Positions 57,570 to 64,000 of a DNA stretch of 64,000 bases are shown in pieces. A program made the position numbers and the translations under genes. The DNA lies in assembly GCF_015040615.1 (NCBI RefSeq), contig NZ_CP060402.1:2480001-2544000 (forward strand), in the 5' to 3' direction. Numbering within the stretch: position 1 is the stretch's first letter; every line of letters starts with the position of its first letter. The notes under the pieces were generated by a model that saw nothing but the letters and a program-made list of their open reading frames with translations, had not been told where the DNA came from and searched no databases. This stretch comes from Microbacterium sp. YJN-G (GTDB lineage Bacteria > Actinomycetota > Actinomycetes > Actinomycetales > Microbacteriaceae).

Positions 57570-58538
57570 TCAGCCCTTCGTGGCGCCGGCGAGCAGGCCG
57601 CGGACGAAGAAGCGCTGCAGGGCGAAGAACACGATCAGCGGCACGATGATCGAGATGAACGTACCGGCCGACTGCAGGAACCACCGGTTGCCCCATGTTC
57701 CGGACAGCGAGTTCAGCGCCTGGGTGATCGGCAGGGCGCCCGGCGAGGCGAAGATCGTCGCGACCAGCAGATCGTTCCACACCCAGAGGAACTGGAAGAT
57801 GCCGAACGAGGCGATTGCCGGCATCGCCAGCGGCAGGATGATGCGGAAGAACACCTGGCCGTGACCTGCACCGTCGACGCGCGCGGCCTCGACGATGTCA
57901 CCGGGGATCTCGGCGATGAAGTTGTGCAGCATGAACGTCGCCAGCGGCAGTGCGAAGATCGCGTGCGCGATCCAAACCCGCGCGAAGCTGAACTCGACGT
58001 CGTTCAGCGTCAGACCCGGGAAGACCTGCACATCGCCGATGGTCAGGCCGCTGGAGAACAGGCTCAGCAGCGGCACCAGGGCCATCTGCAGCGGCACGAT
58101 CTGCAGCGCGAACACGAACACGAACAGCATGTTGCGACCCTTGAAGTCGATCCATGCGAACGCGTAGGCGGCGAGCGAGGCGAGCGCGATCGGGAACACC
58201 GTGGCCGGGATCGTGATGGCCAGCGAGTTCACGAACGCCGTGGCGAGAGTGGTCGACGTGCCGCCCGCGTTCAGCGCCTCGAAGTAGTTCTCGAGCGTGA
58301 ACCGCGGGTCGGTGAAGACTGTCCACCAGCCCGTGGACTGGGTGTCGGCGCCCGGACGGAACGAGGTCACGAACAGGCCGAAGGTGGGGATCGTCCAGAA
58401 CACCGCGATGATGACCGCGGCGAGGGTCGCGCCCTTCGATGTCAGCTTCTTGTGCGCGATGGCCTCGTTGCGGCGCGTGTCGCGGGCGACCTGGCGCTTG
58501 GTGCGAGTGTCCGTCACGACGGCTTCGGTGGCGGTCAT
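57570..58538 (-). CDS. CUT1-type sugar ABC transporter permease (MalG-like)
   Basis: 322 residues with six membrane helices after a charged N-terminus (about 1-35). The EAA loop is DIVEAARVDGAGHGQVFFRI (about 220-240). The conserved helix 5 region FLWVWNDLLVATIFASPGAL and the C-terminal FALQRFFVRGLLAGATKG are typical of MalG. The ATG overlaps the MalF stop by one base (TGATG). It forms the importer with the two genes upstream. No ATPase is encoded nearby; a shared ATPase is expected. Confidence 0.93.
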   Translation of the reverse strand: MTATEAVVTDTRTKRQVARDTRRNEAIAHKKLTSKGATLAAVIIAVFWTIPTFGLFVTSFRPGADTQSTGWWTVFTDPRFTLENYFEALNAGGTSTTLATAFVNSLAITIPATVFPIALASLAAYAFAWIDFKGRNMLFVFVFALQIVPLQMALVPLLSLFSSGLTIGDVQVFPGLTLNDVEFSFARVWIAHAIFALPLATFMLHNFIAEIPGDIVEAARVDGAGHGQVFFRIILPLAMPAIASFGIFQFLWVWNDLLVATIFASPGALPITQALNSLSGTWGNRWFLQSAGTFISIIVPLIVFFALQRFFVRGLLAGATKG

Positions 58539-59875
58539 CAGCGGATCTCCCTCTGCTTGGTCAGCGATCGGGCGTTGTAGACGATCAGAGGCAGCACGAA
58601 GATGAACAGCACCACGGCGAGCGCCGACGAGTGGCCGTAGCTCTGGAAGCGCTGCTGCTGGTTGACCATCTCGAAGCCGAGCACCGAGGTCTCGTCGCGG
58701 CCACCGGTCATCACGGCCACGATGTCGTACACCTTCAGCGACATGATGGTGATCGTCGTCAGCACGACGATCAGCGACGAGCGGATGCCGGGCACCGTCA
58801 CGTTCGTGAACCGCTGCCACGCGTTGGTCCCGTCGAGCTCGGCGGCCTCGATCTGCTCGGTCGGCACCGCCTTGATCGCCGCCGAGAGGATGACCATCGC
58901 GAACCCGGTCTGGGTCCAGATGAACACGATCAGCAGCATGAACGTGTTGATCACCGGCTGCACCGCGAGCCAGTTCACCGGGTCGCCGCCGAACATGGTC
59001 ACGATCGCGTTCAGCAGACCCAGCTGGTCACCCTGCCGGTAGTCGTACATGAACTTCCAGATGATGCCGGCGCCGACGAACGAGATCGCCACCGGCATGA
59101 ACACGAGCACCTTCAGCACCTTCTCGCCGCGGGCCCGGTCGATGAAGACGGCGTACGCGAGGCCGACGGCGACCGAGATCGTCGGAGCCAGCAGCGCCCA
59201 GATCAGGGTATTGATCACGGATGACGTGCCGACGGGGTTCGTGAACACCCAGATGTAGTTCTCGAGGCCGACGAAGTCGGTGCCGGTCTTGTCGAAGAAC
59301 GACTTGAAGAACGTCGCGACAGCCGGGTAGATGAGGCCCAGCAGCAGCATCACCGCGGCCGGGGCCATGAACAGGATGAGCTGGAAGAGGTAGCCGGCTC
59401 CCTGTCGCGAGCGGAAGTCGGCGAAGAACAGCAGACCGCCCGAGAGCAGTGCGATCGCGACGACGTAGAGCACGGCGTTCGAGTACGGGCGCAGCATCAT
59501 GAAGGCCAGCACGGGGATGGCCAGGCAGGCCACCAGCCGCATGATGAAGTACCCCCTGCCGGGGCGCGGCGCGTACTCGATGAGCACGAGCACGACCGCC
59601 ACGGCGAGCCCGAAGGCGAGCAGCACGACCGGGATCTGCAGCAGCGGATGAAGGTCGCCCATCCAGACGAAGAAGGTGTTCAGCGAGACGGGCCCGAGTG
59701 CGATGCGGGCCGGATCCTCGGCCGGGGCCGAGAAGATGAGCAGAAGCAGCACCGCGGCGATGAGCACGAATCCGGCGACCACGATGACGCGCGTGATCGT
59801 GCGTCCCTTCGCGTCGACGCCGTGTGTCGTCTGCGGCAGTTCTGTCGTCTGCGTGTCCTCGATGACTTGAGACAT
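58538..59875 (-). CDS. CUT1-type sugar ABC transporter permease (MalF-like, extended)
   Basis: 445 residues, ATG at 59875 with AGAAGGG upstream. It is longer than a plain MalF because of three or four extra N-terminal helices (about 30-160), like the AglF-type permeases of alpha-glucoside importers. The EAA loop is EQIEAAELDGTNAWQRFTNV (about 350-370), and GGRDETSVLGFEMVNQQ follows. With the MalG-like protein it forms the channel. The architecture hints at an oligosaccharide or glucoside as substrate. Confidence 0.9.
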   Translation of the reverse strand: MSQVIEDTQTTELPQTTHGVDAKGRTITRVIVVAGFVLIAAVLLLLIFSAPAEDPARIALGPVSLNTFFVWMGDLHPLLQIPVVLLAFGLAVAVVLVLIEYAPRPGRGYFIMRLVACLAIPVLAFMMLRPYSNAVLYVVAIALLSGGLLFFADFRSRQGAGYLFQLILFMAPAAVMLLLGLIYPAVATFFKSFFDKTGTDFVGLENYIWVFTNPVGTSSVINTLIWALLAPTISVAVGLAYAVFIDRARGEKVLKVLVFMPVAISFVGAGIIWKFMYDYRQGDQLGLLNAIVTMFGGDPVNWLAVQPVINTFMLLIVFIWTQTGFAMVILSAAIKAVPTEQIEAAELDGTNAWQRFTNVTVPGIRSSLIVVLTTITIMSLKVYDIVAVMTGGRDETSVLGFEMVNQQQRFQSYGHSSALAVVLFIFVLPLIVYNARSLTKQREIR

Positions 59876-59900
59876 AGATAGCCCTTCTGGTGATGCGGGT

Positions 59901-59928
59901 GCGGGGCCGGGCATGTGCCCGACCCCGC
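59901..59928 (-). terminator. Stem-loop between the binding protein and permease genes
   Basis: GCGGGG-C-CGGGCA and TGCCCG-A-CCCCGC form a 12-bp stem with one internal mismatch and a 2-nt gap. It lies in the 105-nt spacer downstream of the binding-protein gene (stop 59981). Such hairpins allow partial termination or protect the 3' end, so the binding protein is made in excess over the permeases. Confidence 0.55.
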
Positions 59929-59980
59929 CCCCGTCAGCAGGTTGCGCTCAGACTAGCGCTGTCCGCCGGTTCTCGAACGG

Positions 59981-61309
59981 TCAGTTCTCGTAGCCGGCCT
60001 GGATGTCGCTGAGCACCTGGTCGGTGGCCTTGCCGTCGATCCAGTCGACCATGCCCTTCCAGAAGGATCCCGAACCCACCGTCGACGGCATCAGGTCGGA
60101 TGCGTCGAAGCGGAACACGGTGGCGTCGTCCTGCAGCACGCCCATGGCCTCCTGCAGGAACTCGCTGCCGGCCAGACTCGGGTCGGCGTTCTTGTTCGCG
60201 GAGATGACGCCGCCCAGTTCGACACGGGCGTCGGCGAACTCCGGCGATGCCATGAACTCGAGCACCTTGACGGTGGCCTCGTCGTCGTTGAAGGCCGCGA
60301 CGAACTCGCCGCCACCCTCGACCTGCAGCTCGCCCTCGGTCATGCCGGGCATGATGAACGCGTAGACGTCGCCCTCGGGGCCGACCTCAGGGGTCGCGCC
60401 GTCGGCGGTCTTCACATCGAGGAAGTTCGCCGACAGGAACGAAGCCTGGTGGGTGAGCGCGCAGGTGCCGTCGGCGACCTTGGCCGCGACATCGGCGAAC
60501 GCCGTGGAGTTGATGCTCTTCACGCCGCCGAAGCCCGCGTTGACGTACTCCTCGTTCAGGAGGATCGTGCCGACCGCGTCGAAGGCCTCCTTGATCTCGG
60601 GGTCGGTGAACTTCACATCGCCCGCGACCCACTGGTCGTAGACCTCGGGGCCGGACTGGCGCAGCACCAGGTCCTCGATCCAGTCGGTTCCCGGCCATCC
60701 CGAGGCCTCACCCGATGCGAAGCCTGCGCACCAGGGCACCTCGCCCGACTTCTCCTTGATGGTGTCGGTGAGCGTGAGCATCTCGTCCCATGTCTTCGGG
60801 ACCTCGACCCCCCACTCGGCGAACTTCGCCGGCGAGTACCAGACGTAGCCCTTCAGGTTGGCCAGCATCGGCGCCGCGTAGAAGGTGTCGTCGAACGTGC
60901 CGTACGCCTTCCAATCCTCAGACCAGTTCTCATCGACGGCGCTCTCCACGCCCTCGGGTGCGGGCATCACCTTGCCGGTGTCGACGAGCGTCTTCAGCAG
61001 GCCCGGTTGCGGGACGATCGCGATGTCCGGGGCGTCGCCACCGGTCACCTTGGTGACGATGTTGCCCTCGAAGCTCTTGTCGCCGGTGTACTCGACCTTG
61101 ATGCCGGACTCCTCCTCGAAGGCCTCGAACGCCTTGTTCAGGTCTTCAGCCTCGGTGCCGGTGATGCCTCCCGAGATGCGGACGGTCGCACCTTCGCCGC
61201 CGTTGCCCCCGCCGCCCGGTTCGGCCTCCGCGCATCCGGTCAGGGCGATTGCGGTCGCACCGACCAGTGCCAGGGGAGCGAGCAGGCGGTATCGCTGTGA
61301 CAGAGCCAT
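59981..61309 (-). CDS. Sugar ABC transporter substrate-binding lipoprotein
   Basis: 442 residues, ATG at 61309 with GGAG 8 nt upstream. The signal peptide ends in IALTGC (lipid-modified C26) followed by a Gly-rich linker. The mature domain begins ATVRISGGITGTEAEDLNKAF and shows family 1 features: DIAIVPQPGLLKTLVDTG, KGYVWYSPAKFAEWGVEVPK and TFDDTFYAAPM. It resembles the alpha-glucoside-binding (AglE-type) branch. It heads the operon of binding protein and two permeases, and is controlled with the divergent LacI regulator through the operators at 61369-61505. Confidence 0.93.
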   Translation of the reverse strand: MALSQRYRLLAPLALVGATAIALTGCAEAEPGGGGNGGEGATVRISGGITGTEAEDLNKAFEAFEEESGIKVEYTGDKSFEGNIVTKVTGGDAPDIAIVPQPGLLKTLVDTGKVMPAPEGVESAVDENWSEDWKAYGTFDDTFYAAPMLANLKGYVWYSPAKFAEWGVEVPKTWDEMLTLTDTIKEKSGEVPWCAGFASGEASGWPGTDWIEDLVLRQSGPEVYDQWVAGDVKFTDPEIKEAFDAVGTILLNEEYVNAGFGGVKSINSTAFADVAAKVADGTCALTHQASFLSANFLDVKTADGATPEVGPEGDVYAFIMPGMTEGELQVEGGGEFVAAFNDDEATVKVLEFMASPEFADARVELGGVISANKNADPSLAGSEFLQEAMGVLQDDATVFRFDASDLMPSTVGSGSFWKGMVDWIDGKATDQVLSDIQAGYEN

Positions 61310-61368
61310 GTGTTTTCTCCTCTTCGGGTCGTCCGTCCCTCGAAGGCGCCCAGTCCCGCGGGCGTTGA

Positions 61369-61380
61369 GGAACCGATTCC
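61369..61380. promoter_or_regulatory. LacI-family operator near the ABC operon
   Basis: GGAACCGATTCC, a near-perfect palindrome with the central CG of LacI-type sites, lies 60 nt upstream of the binding-protein start codon. It is suited to repress the minus-strand operon. Confidence 0.65.
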
Positions 61381-61466
61381 AGGCCAACCTACTTGGCGAA
61401 GCACTCCGGGCACAATGGGGACACAGCAACATTCGGCCAACCGTTGCGCAGACGTGATCCGGGCTG

Positions 61467-61480
61467 TGAGAGCGCTCCCA
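61467..61480. promoter_or_regulatory. LacI-family operator, TGNNAGCGCTNNCA type
   Basis: TGAGAGCGCTCCCA fits the consensus of LacI-type regulators of sugar genes exactly at the fixed positions. It lies 85 nt upstream of the LacI start codon. Confidence 0.7.
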
Positions 61481-61493
61481 AAGATCGCGACAT

Positions 61494-61505
61494 GGAACCG
61501 GTTCC
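61494..61505. promoter_or_regulatory. LacI-family operator near lacI
   Basis: GGAACCGGTTCC is a perfect 12-nt palindrome 60 nt upstream of the regulator gene. With the site at 61369 it forms a pair of GGAACCGRTTCC elements 125 nt apart, one for each divergent gene, which allows autoregulation and DNA looping. Confidence 0.7.
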
Positions 61506-61564
61506 CTTCGTGGATGGATGCCGGTACCCTGAGCGGAGCCGACCCACCCGAAACGGAAGACCGG

Positions 61565-62569
61565 ATGACCACCATCGCCGATGTCGCCGCCCGTGCCGGC
61601 GTCTCCAAGGCGACGGCGAGCCGCGCCCTGAGCGGCGGCGGTTACGTGTCCGCCGTCACGCGCGAGCGGGTGCGCACCGCCGCACGCGAGCTGGCGTACG
61701 TCGCGCACTCCTCGGCGACCAGCCTCGCCACGGGCAGGAGCTTCTCGGTCGGCGTCATCATGCCCGAACCGGACCGGTGGTTCTTCGCCCAGCTGCTCAG
61801 CGGCATCCAGGACGAGCTGTTCAGCTCAGGCTACGACCTCGTGCTCTACGGCATCCAGGAAGGGTCCTCCGAACGACGCAGGCTGTTCGAACAGGTCCTC
61901 CCCCGACGTCGGCTCGACGGCATCCTCGCAGTCGGGATCCAGCCCAGCGCGCACGAGCTGCGGCGGCTCGTGCAGGTCGGCTCACCGCTGGTGACGATCG
62001 GGGCCTACAGCGAGGATGCCAGCGCGGTGTCGATCGACGACGTCGCGGCCGCGCGCATCGCGACCGAGCACCTCATCGATCTCGGTCACCGAGACATCGT
62101 CTTCCTCGGTGCCAGGTCGGATGCCGCCACGCACGCGTACGGCGATCAGCGACGCCTCGAGGGATACATGGCGGCGATGGTCGACGCCGGCCTGGAGGCG
62201 AGCATCCGGCACGCACCCGGCGGGTCGACGATGCCCGGCGGCTACGAGGCGGCGGTGCGGACGCTGGGAGACCGGCAGAACCGGCCGACCGCGTTCGTCG
62301 CGGTGTGCGACGAGGTCGCGATCGGCGGCATCATCGCCACGAGGAGACTCGGACTTTCCGTGCCCACCGAGATCAGCATCGTCGGCATCGACGACCACGT
62401 GCACGCCGAGATGTTCTCGCTGACCACCGTGCGACAGCATCCGCGCGCCCAGGGGGTCGCCGCCGTCGGACTGCTGCACCGCCGGATGGCGGATCCCGAG
62501 GCGGAGCCCGAGCGCATCGTCATGGCGTCGGAGCTGGTGGCGCGCTCGTCCACCGCCGCACCGCGCTGA
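61565..62569 (+). CDS. LacI family transcriptional regulator
   Basis: 334 residues. The HTH (about 1-50) is TTIADVAARAGVSKATASRA followed by hinge residues RELAYVAHSSATSLATGR. The ligand-binding domain is periplasmic-binding-protein-like: VGVIMPEPDRWFFAQLLSGI, RRLDGILAVGIQPSAHEL, DLGHRDIVFLGA, and PTEISIVGIDDHVHAEMFSL (the usual DD of the family). It is divergent from the ABC sugar operon and is the likely sensor of its substrate. It ends at a bidirectional terminator before rplL. Confidence 0.94.
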   Translation: MTTIADVAARAGVSKATASRALSGGGYVSAVTRERVRTAARELAYVAHSSATSLATGRSFSVGVIMPEPDRWFFAQLLSGIQDELFSSGYDLVLYGIQEGSSERRRLFEQVLPRRRLDGILAVGIQPSAHELRRLVQVGSPLVTIGAYSEDASAVSIDDVAAARIATEHLIDLGHRDIVFLGARSDAATHAYGDQRRLEGYMAAMVDAGLEASIRHAPGGSTMPGGYEAAVRTLGDRQNRPTAFVAVCDEVAIGGIIATRRLGLSVPTEISIVGIDDHVHAEMFSLTTVRQHPRAQGVAAVGLLHRRMADPEAEPERIVMASELVARSSTAAPR

Positions 62570-62577
62570 CGACGCAG

Positions 62578-62607
62578 GAAGGCCCCGGGGCGAACCCCGG
62601 GGCCTTC
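62578..62607. terminator. Bidirectional terminator between lacI and rplL
   Basis: GAAGGCCCCGGGG (62578-62590), loop CGAA, and its perfect complement (62595-62607) form a 13-bp stem 9 nt after the lacI stop and 15 nt before the rplL stop. The symmetric position between convergent genes suits termination from both sides. Confidence 0.88.
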
Positions 62608-62621
62608 GCGATGAAGCGTGA

Positions 62622-63005
62622 TTACTTCAGGTTGACCGTAGCGCCGGCCTCTTCCAGAGCGGCCTTCGCCTTCTCGGCGGTCTCCTTGTTGACGCCCTCG
62701 AGGACGGCCTTCGGAGCACCGTCGACGACGGCCTTGGCCTCGCCGAGGCCCAGCGAGGTGAGCTCGCGGACGGTCTTGATGACCTGGATCTTCTTGTCGC
62801 CGGCGGCCTCGAGGACGACGTCGAACGAGTCCTTCTCCTCCTCGGCCTCGGCCGCACCTGCGCCACCAGCAGCGCCGGCGACGGCGACGGGGGCGGCAGC
62901 GGTGACGTCGAACTTCTCCTCGAACGCCTTCACGAACTCGCTGAGCTCGACAAGGGTCAGACCGGCAAACTGCTCCAGCAGCTCCTCAGTGGTGAGCTTC
63001 GCCAT
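62622..63005 (-). CDS. rplL: 50S ribosomal protein L7/L12
   Basis: 127 residues, the standard length. The N-terminal dimerisation domain ([20 protein letters not shown], about 4-23) and Ala/Gly-rich hinge (about 40-55, [20 protein letters not shown]) precede the C-terminal factor-binding domain with [20 protein letters not shown] and [20 protein letters not shown]. It recruits translation factors to the ribosomal stalk. AGGAG is upstream of its ATG. It is downstream of rplJ in the same operon, 48 nt away, with no obvious terminator between. Confidence 0.98.
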   Translation of the reverse strand: MAKLTTEELLEQFAGLTLVELSEFVKAFEEKFDVTAAAPVAVAGAAGGAGAAEAEEEKDSFDVVLEAAGDKKIQVIKTVRELTSLGLGEAKAVVDGAPKAVLEGVNKETAEKAKAALEEAGATVNLK

Positions 63006-63053
63006 GATTTATCTCCTAATAGATGGGGTTTGTGTGAAGAAGACGCTGGTCGC

Positions 63054-63542
63054 TCACGCGGCCTCGGCGGTCTCCAGCTTTTCGCGAAGCGCGTCGATGG
63101 TGGCGGCAGCCTTGCCCATCGTCGCCTTCATCATGCCCGCTGCCTTCGCCAGCAGAACCTCACGGCTCTCGAGCGAGGCGTACTTGTTGACCTCGTCGGC
63201 GTCGAGGGTCTTGCCCTCGAAGACGCCGCCCTTGATCACGAGAAGCGGGTTGGCCTTGGCGAAGTCACGCAGAGCCTTGGCGGTGGCGACGAAGTCACCG
63301 TGCACGAACGCGACAGCCGACGGACCCTTGAGCTCGTCGTCCAGCGTCGTGATCCCCGCGTTGTTCGCGGCGATCTTGGTCAGCGTGTTCTTCACCACGG
63401 CGTATTCCGCGTCCTGACGGATGCTCGTGCGCAGCTGCTTGAGCTGGGCAACCGTCAGACCGCGGTACTCGGTCAGCAGGACGGCGTTCGAGTTCTCGAA
63501 AGACTTCGTGAGCTCGGCAACCGTTGCATCCTTCTGCGCCAT
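63054..63542 (-). CDS. rplJ: 50S ribosomal protein L10
   Basis: 162 residues from the ATG at 63542, with AAGGAG 5 nt upstream; a GTG two codons earlier overlaps the ribosome-binding site and is less likely. L10 carries L12 dimers on its C-terminal helix ([16 protein letters not shown]) and binds 23S rRNA through the N-terminal domain ([20 protein letters not shown]). L10 normally represses its own operon by binding the mRNA leader, and a structured leader with a terminator-like hairpin is present upstream. Confidence 0.97.
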   Translation of the reverse strand: MAQKDATVAELTKSFENSNAVLLTEYRGLTVAQLKQLRTSIRQDAEYAVVKNTLTKIAANNAGITTLDDELKGPSAVAFVHGDFVATAKALRDFAKANPLLVIKGGVFEGKTLDADEVNKYASLESREVLLAKAAGMMKATMGKAAATIDALREKLETAEAA

Positions 63543-63589
63543 GGTCACTCCTTACGTGTACGGACGCCACGCGGATGCGGGACGTCGAC

Positions 63590-63720
63590 CTCGACCACCC
63601 GCAGCTCAAGCAAAAACGCTCCGGCGCAAGCGCACGGAGCGTGGATCTCGAGGAGAAACTCTCTATGACACCTGCGCGGGCCCCTGCTCAGCAGTGCTTC
63701 GATCGACCTGCGCTCACGCG
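63590..63720 (-). promoter_or_regulatory. L10 leader of the rplJ-rplL operon
   Basis: The transcript from the promoter at 63755-63783 has a leader of about 200 nt before rplJ. It contains GCGCAGGTGTC-type sequence near 63675 and a hairpin with a T5 tract at 63612-63641. Ribosomal protein L10 leaders of this type bind the L10(L12) complex and control operon expression. The boundaries are approximate, and assignment rests on position and the conserved-looking core. Confidence 0.65.
63612..63641 (-). terminator. Attenuator hairpin within the rplJ leader
   Basis: On the minus strand CGCTCCG (63641-63635), an 11-nt loop and CGGAGCG (63623-63617) are followed directly by TTTTT (63616-63612). This is an intrinsic terminator located upstream of, not after, a gene. 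It therefore most likely attenuates the ribosomal operon. Confidence 0.75.
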
Positions 63721-63754
63721 CACGACGATGACCGGCGGTCTTCGGTTGGGATCA

Positions 63755-63783
63755 ACTCTACGGCATCCGCCCGCACCGCCCAA
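63755..63783 (-). promoter_or_regulatory. Promoter of the rplJ-rplL operon
   Basis: On the minus strand TTGGGC (63783-63778), a 17-nt spacer and TAGAGT (63760-63755) match the housekeeping sigma factor consensus well. Transcription would start near 63748. The rest of the 351-nt gap between rplJ and the next gene (63543-63893) holds the leader described here and the divergent small gene's untranslated region. Confidence 0.7.
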
Positions 63784-63893
63784 ATCCGCTCCGCACCGCC
63801 GCGCCCCATGGGTAGTTCTGCCCGTCGCGACGCGCGTGCGGGTTCGCTACCGTGAGCATCCTGAGGGCAGTCGAGGGGGAACGAGGAAGCATC

Positions 63894-64000
63894 GTGGCAG
63901 ACGTCAGCCTGGATTACGGCGCCATGGAGGCGAGCATCCGCGCCTACAAGAGCATGCGGTCGATGCTGGACGGGGCGACCAGCGCACTCGGGTCGGCATC
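63894..64000 (+). CDS. WXG100-like small protein, 3' end cut by window edge
   Basis: GTG start at 63894 with GAGGAA five nucleotides upstream. Only the first 35 codons are visible: VADVSLDYGAMEASIRAYKS and then MRSMLDGATSALGSA. The amphipathic, Ala/Ser/Met-rich helix and the absence of a signal peptide resemble the N-terminal helix of WXG100/ESX-type secreted proteins of Microbacteriaceae, in which a turn and second helix would follow. Too little is present for certainty. Confidence 0.5.
   Translation, partial: MADVSLDYGAMEASIRAYKSMRSMLDGATSALGSA

Overview
This is a GC-rich chromosomal stretch from an actinobacterium of the Microbacteriaceae, most likely Microbacterium or a close relative. 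The evidence is the gene repertoire (Tad-type secretion locus with a DUF4244 pilin, menaquinone-type malate oxidoreductase, MoxR/DUF58/TgpA block, RidA with DUF4177, L10/L12 operon with leader), the GTG/TTG starts, the leaderless starts 6-7 nt after a TANNNT box, and the striking abundance of the hexamer GGATGC/GCATCC. It is mostly core genome. I see no transposase, phage gene or CRISPR array.

Layout. 1-2850 (minus): end of a Tad/Flp-like operon (TadA ATPase, fused TadB/TadC-like protein, DUF4244 pilin, TadE-like protein, truncated TadG-like protein). 3242-5212: acetyl-CoA synthetase. 5339-10678: RidA/DUF4177 pair, bifunctional penicillin-binding protein with PASTA repeats plus an overlapping metallophosphoesterase, tRNA-Pro(CGG), HAD phosphatase. 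10679-11149: two copies of a 121-nt palindromic repeat. 11150-13251: lactate-type flavin oxidase with its FadR-type regulator and two operators. 13454-22608 (minus): tdk, mqo, asd, lysC, an EamA exporter, recR and dnaX. 22721-29422 (minus): a GH65 disaccharide phosphorylase with beta-phosphoglucomutase, then ackA-pta. 29463-33024 (minus): transglycosylase-like protein, rhomboid, the SRP RNA and two membrane proteins. 33319-37689: moxR-DUF58-tgpA. 37755-38648: tRNA hydroxylase TrhO.

38673-49785 is the most unusual part. It is a self-contained catabolic cluster with a CUT1-type ABC importer, a PLP transsulfuration-family enzyme, a PfkB kinase and a nucleoside hydrolase in one operon. Divergently, an RpiR/SIS regulator is followed by a TrpF-like TIM barrel that lacks the catalytic cysteine of TrpF. 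Next come a short AceE-like thiamine-diphosphate enzyme and a divergent Lrp-type regulator. The gene set suggests import and breakdown of a ribosyl (perhaps thio- or amino-linked) compound; the substrate is unknown.

49848-54569: tRNA-Ser(GGA) with a terminator, a leaderless flavin disulfide oxidoreductase, an acetyltransferase, a PAP2 phosphatase, a cupin and a Bcr/CflA exporter. 54792-57467: cbs and metB-type genes (transsulfuration). 57570-62569: a second sugar ABC importer with a divergent LacI regulator and three LacI-type operators. 62622-63783: rplJ-rplL with an attenuator leader. The window ends in the first codons of a small WXG100-like gene.

A second theme is the intergenic repeats. 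Several transcript ends carry large nested palindromes of different sequence but similar architecture (5228-5315, 10722-11101, 13309-13389, 15613-15675, 54697-54769). An identical 31-nt REP-like core lies at 30730-30760 and, inverted, at 57529-57559.
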